DNA of 10,258 nucleotides from assembly GCA_036399835.1 (NCBI GenBank), contig DASWMI010000190.1:1-10258 (forward strand). Reading direction: 5' to 3'. The translations under genes were made by a program, and so were the position numbers. Positions 5,508 through 10,258 of the stretch are shown here, one piece after another. Each line of letters begins with the position of its first letter. Positions within the stretch are counted from its first letter, which is position 1. The notes under the pieces were generated by a model. It saw nothing but the letters and a program-made list of their open reading frames with translations. It ran no database searches and had not been told where the DNA came from. This DNA is from DASYML01 sp036399835. Lineage in GTDB: Bacteria; Acidobacteriota; Blastocatellia; Pyrinomonadales; Pyrinomonadaceae.

Positions 5508-7337
5508 TTATGGATGGGTCACACCGGCGAAGGTCACCAGGTCGGCCACCGTGAAGTCTCCAGGCGTGGTCGAGGGTAGCATAGGGGTGAATCCACCGGA
5601 AGCGTTTAAGTAAGAGGACGCGTCGCGCTTGAGCATACGGACGAACGTCTCCGCTACTATCCTGCCGCCGACCGGGCCTAACTGGTTGCCGCCCCCGAGG
5701 ACCGCGGCCTCGCGAAGCACGTAATACCACAAGGGCGTCTTGTTCAAAAGCAAACCACCGCTGGAGTTCAGCACGGCCACTTCGTTCGCCGGCAACCCTG
5801 ACGTGAGCTGCGCCGCAGTCATAGGCGGGATGCCGAAAGAATTAGCCATCCCCTGTCCACTCGGCAGACCGAGAGCCAAACCCCGCCGGAGGTTCCGCGT
5901 CGCCAGAATCGCCATCATTCCCGCAAACCCTGGCAGCGACTCAAGACCGCTGGCTATTAAGCTGTCGATCCTTCGTGCCTTATTGTGAACCGGCACCGAC
6001 CCGCCCGTGTCGAAGAACGCGTTGAAGTCTACTACCCAGTTGGAGAACACCGGCAGCCGCGGGTTGCGGTTGAACTCGAACACCTGTCCCAGCGTGGCGT
6101 TCGGGAAGTTGTGATTGACCCAGTACCTGTCGCGAATCATGCTGTGACCAAACCTGTAGGCAGCGACGGCGAATTCGACGGGCATACGGAAAGAGCTGCC
6201 AACGGGAGCGACGACGCTCGCCATCGCGTTGGTCACAGCGGCAGCGCCGCAGACTCTCTTCAGAAAGTCATTGACCACGGCCCATTGATAGTGGTGCGTC
6301 ACAATCCGTTTGGCCTCTGCGAAGATGTCGCCCGCGAACGCTGCCGCCAGCAGCAGGTCTACGACGGCGTTGTGGAAGCGCAGCATCGCGTGCTGAAACT
6401 GCACGATGATGAGGTTCTCGTCGTTGCGCGGATCACCGATGACGGCAGTGTTCGTCCCCGATATACGCGGGACGTCCCAGTTGGTTTGCGCGACCATGCC
6501 TCCGGGCAAGCCTGTGCTGCTGGGGCCGCCCGGTCCGACAGGCGTGTTCGTGCCCACCTGGAGCTTAATCGCGGTGGACGGACCCACGGAAGGAAACACG
6601 TAGAGGAATGGGTCTAAGCCGGGTCCGCGCCCGTAGACGGAATCCAGATCGAGTGCTGGGCTGCGCATGTTATTGATCGTGTTCGCGTCCGTGTCGGCAT
6701 CGAGAGTTGACGAGACATCGAACGTGACATCGTGGTCCACGAACTGACCGAAATAGGTGAAGCCCGCGGGTATCGTAGAGACGCCCGCGTCAGCCGGATT
6801 GTGAGACGAGATGTTAGGATCGCGGCCAGCGTCTCCCATCAAATCGCCGAGCTGGCCGAGGAGCGCCTGCATCGCTGCATTGAAAGGCAACTTCGTCGCC
6901 GCTCGCGTGGCGGACGACGACATATATCCGAATTTATCTGCGCAGGCGGAAGTCAGCCAGGGAACTGGAAACCAGTAGAGCGGAATCTTGACGCCGTGGA
7001 AACGTCTAACCCCAGGCTTCAACGCCGGGACGGATGCCTGAATGTCTTCCGGCAACCTTTCCATCGGGACGGACGCCGACCTGATGCGGTTCACGCTGGC
7101 AACCAACTGCTCCAGCGGCACGGTGAGCCTCAAATTGAGTTGGTTCGCGCGCATTCGCAAATCCACCTGCTCGATTTGCTTGGCGTTAACGAAGCCCTTG
7201 GGAACCGATGTCTGCTTGAGAAATTCACGCAACTGCTCTGGAATATCGGAGGTTGTTGATGAGGGAGCTTCCACTGCTACGGCAGTGGCGCGCTTGACAG
7301 CCTTTTTAGCTGTAGCTTTCTTCTTCTTCGTAGCCAT
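5508..7337 (-). CDS. Haem peroxidase of the animal (peroxidase-cyclooxygenase) superfamily
   Basis: The protein has 609 residues. Family marks in order: distal motif FTYFGQFVDHDVTFD (194-207) with Asp201-His202, as in the QxxDHD of lactoperoxidase; DLDSVYGRGP (230-239); the catalytic Arg304/Glu307 segment GDPRNDENLIIVQFQH and LRFHN (301-323); the proximal histidine His398 in EFAVAAYRFGHSMIRDRY; and RNLRRGLALGLPSGQ (481-495) near the C-terminus. All key residues are present, so it is probably active in H2O2-dependent oxidation, with the substrate unknown. There is no signal peptide. Instead the N-terminus is Lys/Ala-rich (MATKKKKATAKKAVKRATAV), which is odd for a family often secreted. AGAGGT at 7345-7350 sits 7 bases before the ATG. 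The 2.3 kb cassette is very large for an integron, and its structured leader (7338-7558) may carry its own promoter. Confidence 0.9.
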   Translation of the reverse strand: MATKKKKATAKKAVKRATAVAVEAPSSTTSDIPEQLREFLKQTSVPKGFVNAKQIEQVDLRMRANQLNLRLTVPLEQLVASVNRIRSASVPMERLPEDIQASVPALKPGVRRFHGVKIPLYWFPVPWLTSACADKFGYMSSSATRAATKLPFNAAMQALLGQLGDLMGDAGRDPNISSHNPADAGVSTIPAGFTYFGQFVDHDVTFDVSSTLDADTDANTINNMRSPALDLDSVYGRGPGLDPFLYVFPSVGPSTAIKLQVGTNTPVGPGGPSSTGLPGGMVAQTNWDVPRISGTNTAVIGDPRNDENLIIVQFQHAMLRFHNAVVDLLLAAAFAGDIFAEAKRIVTHHYQWAVVNDFLKRVCGAAAVTNAMASVVAPVGSSFRMPVEFAVAAYRFGHSMIRDRYWVNHNFPNATLGQVFEFNRNPRLPVFSNWVVDFNAFFDTGGSVPVHNKARRIDSLIASGLESLPGFAGMMAILATRNLRRGLALGLPSGQGMANSFGIPPMTAAQLTSGLPANEVAVLNSSGGLLLNKTPLWYYVLREAAVLGGGNQLGPVGGRIVAETFVRMLKRDASSYLNASGGFTPMLPSTTPGDFTVADLVTFAGVTHP

Positions 7338-7373
7338 GGTTTTTACCTCTTTGAGGAATTCGTAACTCGGAAC

Positions 7374-7400
7374 TTCTTCGGCAATTTATATGCCGAAGAA
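7374..7400 (-). promoter_or_regulatory. Leader hairpin upstream of the haem peroxidase gene
   Basis: TTCTTCGGCA (7374-7383) and TGCCGAAGAA (7391-7400) form a perfect 10-bp inverted repeat around a 7-base A/T loop. It lies about 36 bases 5' of the start codon. Nearer the gene, CCTC and GAGG flank AAA so that a small stem could cover the ribosome site. This may be a regulatory leader. No known riboswitch or attenuator is recognised. Confidence 0.4.
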
Positions 7401-7475
7401 ATTGATAAAAAATGGGATTAAATATCCTATTTAACGGTGAAATCCGTTTCTCAGACTTAAATATAAGACACCATC

Positions 7476-7491
7476 GTCTACTATTGTAGAC
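7476..7491. promoter_or_regulatory. Short palindrome GTCTAC-TATT-GTAGAC, possible operator
   Basis: This is a perfect 6-bp inverted repeat with a 4-base centre in the A/T-rich leader of the haem peroxidase cassette, 140-155 bases before the start codon. On the minus strand its centre contains TACAAT, like a -10 box, but no convincing -35 element is found at the proper distance. A regulator-binding site is a guess. Confidence 0.3.
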
Positions 7492-7558
7492 AGTCAGCAA
7501 GCAACAATGCATCAACCAGATTGGCAGAGCTATATTATGACAGAGTTCAAAGGCAGCC

Positions 7559-7667
7559 ATCTAACGCCCGAATTAACCCATCGCGCGCATAAAGCATTTA
7601 ACATTATGGGACCATTCAATGATGAGAGAGATGCTCTCGCGGGGTCGGGTCGAATGACTTGTTGGGC
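7559..7667 (-). repeat. attC site of an exported-protein cassette
   Basis: Both boxes match exactly: ATCTAAC (7559-7565) and GTTGGGC (7661-7667). The left arm GCCCGAATTAACCCATCGCG faces the right arm GGGTCGGGTCGAATGACTT. The site is 109 bp. It ends 18 bases from the stop codon of the next gene, a textbook attC. Confidence 0.92.
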
Positions 7668-7684
7668 GGCGGATGTAGTGAGAT

Positions 7685-8149
7685 TCACTTTTTCTCATTT
7701 ACCAGCAGAGTCGTTTTCAGCCAATACTTAAAATCAGTTGCACAACCGATTACTTTGCTCTCCGCGTGAGCATTATCTGCCGGCGGCGTTATCCTGACCA
7801 CCCATAGATCGAGTGAGCGTGCCTGTGAGCTTATCGGCTGGTCCGAGATAATTTCATATCTACGGTCATCCATTCTAAAGGCTATCTTGTGACCATCCAA
7901 CTTTCCGATCTTACGGAAATCGTAACCAGCGAATGGCTCTACAGAGGCCACAAACCAACCCGTCTGTGGAAGGTGGAAAGCTACAACCTGCCCGCTCCCA
8001 CATTTGCCACCCACTTCAATGACGAGCTTGCCATTTTCAGTGACCTTCGTATTTCCCAATTTAAGATAAATTCTCTCTTTGGGAGCAGATTGAGGAACAG
8101 CCACAACCGAAGATAGTGTGAGTAGCGTTAAGACCATCAAGAATTTCAT
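7685..8149 (-). CDS. Exported protein of unknown function (154 aa)
   Basis: I do not recognise the family. The first 20 or so residues, MKFLMVLTLLTLSSVVAVPQ, are a Sec signal peptide. The mature chain is about 130 residues, predicted beta-rich (ERIYLKLGNTKV, LVIEVGGKCGSGQVVAFHL, KIAFRMDDRRYEII, SLDLWVVRITPP). It has two cysteines, near residues 50 and 136, that could form a disulfide outside the cytoplasm. AGGAGG at 8154-8159 sits 4 bases before the ATG, one of the strongest ribosome sites in the window. It is the only gene in a roughly 0.64 kb cassette. Confidence 0.8.
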   Translation of the reverse strand: MKFLMVLTLLTLSSVVAVPQSAPKERIYLKLGNTKVTENGKLVIEVGGKCGSGQVVAFHLPQTGWFVASVEPFAGYDFRKIGKLDGHKIAFRMDDRRYEIISDQPISSQARSLDLWVVRITPPADNAHAESKVIGCATDFKYWLKTTLLVNEKK

Positions 8150-8194
8150 ATCCCCTCCTATTCATCACAAGTCTACTCCTACAATGACCTAACC

Positions 8195-8281
8195 GCCTAA
8201 CGCCCGCCTTAACCGGCGCGCAATCAAGATGGATGATAAAAGACTTGCTGATTGCGAGACAGGTCCAATGACTTGTTAAGG
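8195..8281 (-). repeat. attC site of the SRPBCC cassette
   Basis: The left box GCCTAAC (8195-8201) is exact, and a second RYYYAAC (ACCTAAC, 8187-8193) stands just outside it. The left arm GCCCGCCTTAACCGGCGCG faces the right arm ACAGGTCCAATGACTT, followed by GTTAAGG (8275-8281). GCAATCA near 8220 pairs with TGATTGC near 8249 as an internal stem. The site is 87 bp. Confidence 0.88.
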
Positions 8282-8304
8282 CGCGGCCTCAAAGACGAAC
8301 GCCA

Positions 8305-8763
8305 TCAAACTACTCGACTCTCGACCAGATGCTTTAATCTGCCAAGCTCCTCACCTATCCCGTTCCGTGACATGATGTGGAAGTAGATGAATCCAGCGAC
8401 CCATGCTAATAGAGGAATAGGACTCAGAACCCCTTCCGTATGCGAAACCGTTGTGCCGCTCCCGCATGAGCTAAAGCTAAAGGTGAAATACCCGCGCAAG
8501 AGACCTCCGCCTTCCTGCACCCCGCTATAATGCATCGGTGGATGATAATGATACCGGTACAAAAAGCCAAACGTTAGACGCGCGACTTTGAGATAACTCT
8601 TGACCAGGAAGATGTGCTCGCTCAATTTTCTGACCACTTCGATGCGAGCGATTTCCGGCGCGTAGGAAGGGACTATCTCTGGATTAGAGGCGAGGTCATA
8701 GACCTGCTCGACAGGAGCATCAATCTCCAAACGTTCGCAGATTTGATAGCGCCAGATGTTCAT
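8305..8763 (-). CDS. SRPBCC (START/polyketide-cyclase-like) superfamily protein
   Basis: The 152 residues span one SRPBCC helix-grip domain. The N-terminus CERLEIDAPVEQVYDLASNP, with PEIVPSYAPEIARIEVV, is the typical first strand and helices. Central strands include FLVKSYLKVARLTFGFLYRY and LRGYFTFSFSSCGSGTTVSH. The long C-terminal helix is RNGIGEELGRLKHLVESR. Such proteins hold hydrophobic ligands in a deep cavity and act as cyclases, carriers or stress proteins. The ligand is unknown. A segment PIPLLAWVAGFIYFHIM is quite hydrophobic and may line the cavity or touch the membrane. A weak GGAA precedes the ATG. Only about 47 bases separate the ATG from the attC on its 5' side. Confidence 0.8.
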   Translation of the reverse strand: MNIWRYQICERLEIDAPVEQVYDLASNPEIVPSYAPEIARIEVVRKLSEHIFLVKSYLKVARLTFGFLYRYHYHPPMHYSGVQEGGGLLRGYFTFSFSSCGSGTTVSHTEGVLSPIPLLAWVAGFIYFHIMSRNGIGEELGRLKHLVESRVV

Positions 8764-8810
8764 CTTGTTCCGTTATCCAGATAGTGTTCTCTCTTCCACA
8801 GCACTTTAGC

Positions 8811-8919
8811 GTCTAAAGCCGGAATTAACCGTCGCCCGCATGAGGCGTTCAACAAGCATCGTAGAAATCAACCATAAAAGAGATGCTATCGGCGCGTCCG
8901 GTTGAATGAGCTGTTCGGC
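8811..8919 (-). repeat. attC site of the N-acetyltransferase cassette
   Basis: The left box GTCTAAA (8811-8817) has one mismatch to RYYYAAC, followed by GCCGGAATTAACCGTCGC. The right arm CGCGTCCGGTTGAATGAG leads to CTGTTCGGC, with GTTCGGC at 8913-8919. The site is 109 bp. Confidence 0.88.
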
Positions 8920-8948
8920 GCGGCGTCAGCGCAAAGTGCTTCATGGCA

Positions 8949-9707
8949 TCAGCTTATCATGACAATCCCAAAATGCTCGCTGAGGACTGCCGCATACTCT
9001 TCTTGGCTCGTCAAGGTTCGCTCTTGTCGCCCGCCATTCTTAGACGTTGTAATCAAACGCATCTCGCTCAGTGTGATGCGCCCTTCTTCAGTCGCCCGCG
9101 AGCAGATGCGAGCACGGGTGAAATGCGACTGCGGAGAAGTCTGGTGGTAGCGGCACATCTCGGCATAGTCGGCATACGTGTAGCTCTGCAAGGTAAAGCG
9201 ATACTGAGCCTTCCACTCAGCGCCATCATCACGCTGCATGAGAATCAAGTGAGCGTCGTCGGGAAGAATGCAATAAGCGCGTCTGCCCTGCATCTGCTCG
9301 CCTCGCTCGTCGAGCAACAACGGTTCAAGGAATGAATCACCAAATCCGACATCTACCAGCCAACGCTGCTCTAACCTGACCATCAGCGTCATGTGGTCGA
9401 AATCTGGACCAAAGCCGCCCTCTGCATTCGCCACTTCGGCTGACAGCATGGCAACGTCGAAGCCTAGAGCACGCAATAAAGCGGCAAACAGACCGTTGGC
9501 TTCATAGCAGAAACCGCCGCGCCTGCCTTCGACGATTTTGGTAAACAGAGCTTCATCTTCAAGCACAATCGGCTGCCTGGCGTGAATGCTGAGATTTTCA
9601 AAAGGCACGGTCAACAGATGCGCGACGTGCAAGTCGCGCAAGGTCTCGGCAGTCGGAGCAAGCGAGCCATGATAGTTAATGCGTTCGAGGTAAGCCTTTA
9701 TGTTCAA
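8949..9707 (-). CDS. nat: Arylamine N-acetyltransferase (NAT)
   Basis: NAT moves an acetyl group from acetyl-CoA to arylamines, hydrazines or related amines in the cytoplasm. The catalytic triad is complete: Cys67 in RRGGFCYE, His105 in PDFDHMTLMV and Asp119 in WLVDVGFGDS. The N-terminal marks AYLERINYHG and HLLTVPFENL are also there. With 252 residues it is slightly short for the family (about 255-285) but intact. The frame opens at a GTG (9725), yet the TTG at 9705-9707 gives the usual family start (MNIKAYLERI) and has AGGAGA about 8 bases upstream, so TTG is chosen. The start lies only 36 bases from the next attC, leaving little room for a promoter. NATs handle xenobiotics or act in ansamycin-type biosynthesis. 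No such cluster is seen here. Confidence 0.92.
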   Translation of the reverse strand: MNIKAYLERINYHGSLAPTAETLRDLHVAHLLTVPFENLSIHARQPIVLEDEALFTKIVEGRRGGFCYEANGLFAALLRALGFDVAMLSAEVANAEGGFGPDFDHMTLMVRLEQRWLVDVGFGDSFLEPLLLDERGEQMQGRRAYCILPDDAHLILMQRDDGAEWKAQYRFTLQSYTYADYAEMCRYHQTSPQSHFTRARICSRATEEGRITLSEMRLITTSKNGGRQERTLTSQEEYAAVLSEHFGIVMIS

Positions 9708-9742
9708 GCAACTGTCTCCTCTCACAATGCAAACTCGTCAGC

Positions 9743-9846
9743 GCCCAACGCCCGAATTGGCCGGATGCGGAGATAACACAGCGAGCATCAAAGCCTGGTG
9801 GATGAAAGCTGCGCTATTCGCGCTCCGCTCGAATGAGTTGTTCGGC
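9743..9846 (-). repeat. attC site of the rightmost cassette
   Basis: Left box GCCCAAC (9743-9749) is exact and is followed by GCCCGAATTGGCCGG. The right arm CGCGCTCCGCTCGAATGAG leads to GTTCGGC (9840-9846). The site is 104 bp, the same length as the attC at 5231-5334. Confidence 0.88.
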
Positions 9847-9970
9847 TGCCCTGGCGCAGAAACGAGAGAGGCTGACTGTTAGACGCATCTTCGATGATAG
9901 ATTCAAGCTTCTTTATCACACATCTCCGCCTGCCTTTGCCAAAAGAGCCTTGTCATTTTGCATTTTTTAT
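9847..9970 (-). other. Non-coding gap with a lone GTTRRRY box
   Basis: No gene is seen between the attC and the stop codon of the rightmost gene. TGTTAGACGC at about 9878-9887 contains a perfect GTTRRRY box (GTTAGAC, 9879-9885). It could be a leftover attC right end or chance. The stretch next to the gene is T-rich. Confidence 0.3.
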
Positions 9971-10258
9971 TTATTCAAGGCATGGCTTGTGAGCAGAGAC
10001 ATCTGCGGCCTTACGCGCTTCTTCGTTGGCCGTCGCGCTTGCAGCGATTTTATCAGTCACGCAGATTTTTTGCGGGGTAATCTTGGCGACTACCAGATAA
10101 GACGTGATCTTGCTGGAATCTTCAGGATTCTCGCTCACGTTGAAGCGGACGATGACCGCAATCGGCACTTGTTTACCGTTCTTTGTAGTGATGCGCCATT
10201 CGGCTCTCTGACCCACGCTGCTGAATCCGGTGCTGATAACCTGCCAGAGATTAAGTGG
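9971..10258 (-). CDS. Unknown protein, C-terminal part (start beyond right edge)
   Basis: The reading frame is open to the right edge, adding PLNLWQVISTGFSS before the first in-window GTG at 10214-10216, so the gene almost surely starts outside. The visible 95 residues contain strands such as RAEWRITTKNGKQVPIAVIV and SSKITSYLVVAKI, then ICVTDKIAASATANEEARKA and end HKPCLE. Two cysteines (in KICVTD and KPCLE) could form a disulfide, which fits an exported protein, but the N-terminus is not visible. I do not recognise a family. Confidence 0.65.
   Translation of the reverse strand, partial: PLNLWQVISTGFSSVGQRAEWRITTKNGKQVPIAVIVRFNVSENPEDSSKITSYLVVAKITPQKICVTDKIAASATANEEARKAADVSAHKPCLE

Larger units (their letters stand above)
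1..10258 (-). mobile_element. Integron gene-cassette array (chromosomal integron interior or CALIN), integrase not in window
   Basis: Seen: nine or ten attC-like sites separate co-oriented minus-strand genes, each lying just 3' of one gene. Their plus-strand boxes read RYYYAAC on the left and GTTRRRY on the right, with arms like CGCCCGAATTAACC and GGTTCAATGAGTTG. That is the reverse complement of classical cassette attC sites. Putting junctions just before the last C of the left box gives cassettes of roughly 221-972, 973-1684, 1685-3607, 3608-4740, 4741-5236, 5237-7564, 7565-8200, 8201-8816 and 8817-9748, plus a partial one at each end. Known: tyrosine recombinase IntI recombines the folded bottom strand of attC, and cassettes are normally read away from attI. 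Inferred: the platform, if present, lies beyond the right edge. No integrase or attI is visible, so sedentary integron and CALIN cannot be told apart. Confidence 0.88.

Noticed and set aside
5985..6617. Plus-strand open frame of 210 codons opposite the haem peroxidase gene
   Set aside because: It overlaps the conserved catalytic core of the peroxidase on the other strand, and its Arg/His/Val-rich composition is typical of antisense frames.
7374..7400. Intrinsic terminator upstream of the haem peroxidase
   Set aside because: On the minus strand the T-run precedes the hairpin rather than following it, and no T-run follows on the plus strand.
9708..9725. GTG start for the N-acetyltransferase
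   Set aside because: The AGGAGA ribosome site lies inside those codons, and the family alignment begins at the TTG (9705-9707).
1..10258. CRISPR array or IS-type terminal repeats as an explanation of the recurring motifs
   Set aside because: Repeats are about 50-150 bp, imperfect, palindromic and separated by whole genes rather than short spacers. No cas or transposase gene is present, and attC fits better.
1..10258. tRNA or rRNA genes
   Set aside because: No cloverleaf-like sequence with a conserved T-loop (GTTCGAATC-like within a tRNA frame) or rRNA signature was seen. GTTCGAAT-like words fall inside attC arms.

Overview
The window is an integron gene-cassette array. It holds ten or eleven cassettes, all with genes on the minus strand. 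Nearly every gene has an attC-type recombination site just past its 3' end. Read on the plus strand, each site opens with an RYYYAAC-like box, usually (T)CTAACGCC followed by a GAATTAACC-like arm. After roughly 40-75 variable bases it closes with a GGTTCAATGAGTTGTTAG-like arm ending in a GTTRRRY-like box. This is the reverse complement of the classical attC (R''-L''...L'-R'), so the array is read right to left. Any attI/integrase platform should lie beyond the right edge. No integrase is visible, so the window is either the interior of a sedentary chromosomal integron or a cluster of attC sites lacking an integrase (CALIN). The sites resemble one another, as expected for chromosomal arrays, and two of them (5231-5334 and 9743-9846) share an almost identical right half.

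The host is inferred, not proven. Moderate GC, a secreted Sm-like/C-terminal-helix protein of a type I associate with Acidobacteriota, and small DUF3303 and DUF4242 proteins together suggest a soil acidobacterium (perhaps Blastocatellia) or a relative.

Layout from left to right: beta-carbonic anhydrase start (1-184, cut by the edge); attC 215-264; exported unknown protein (266-892); degenerate attC 967-1117; exported Sm-like protein (1125-1562); attC 1679-1766; DUF3303 protein (1785-2060) and di-haem cytochrome c peroxidase/MauG-like protein (2149-3456), which share one cassette with no attC between them; attC 3602-3713; integral-membrane HExxH protease-like protein (3836-4633); attC 4735-4837; DUF4242 protein (4871-5146); attC 5231-5334; an 18-bp-stem hairpin (5426-5468); a 609-residue animal-type haem peroxidase (5508-7337) with a long structured leader; attC 7559-7667; exported unknown protein (7685-8149); attC 8195-8281; SRPBCC/START-fold protein (8305-8763); attC 8811-8919; arylamine N-acetyltransferase (8949-9707); attC 9743-9846; and the 3' end of an unknown gene (9971-10258).

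The genes do not form a pathway. They are independently mobile cargo with a bias to enzymes of redox and small-molecule chemistry (two haem peroxidase types, carbonic anhydrase, N-acetyltransferase) and to secreted or membrane proteins. Two cassettes, about 1.9 and 2.3 kb, are unusually large for integron cargo. Most genes have a Shine-Dalgarno sequence of their own. Several half-sites (about 1603-1626, 3786-3802, 9879-9885) look like debris of decayed or recombined attC sites.
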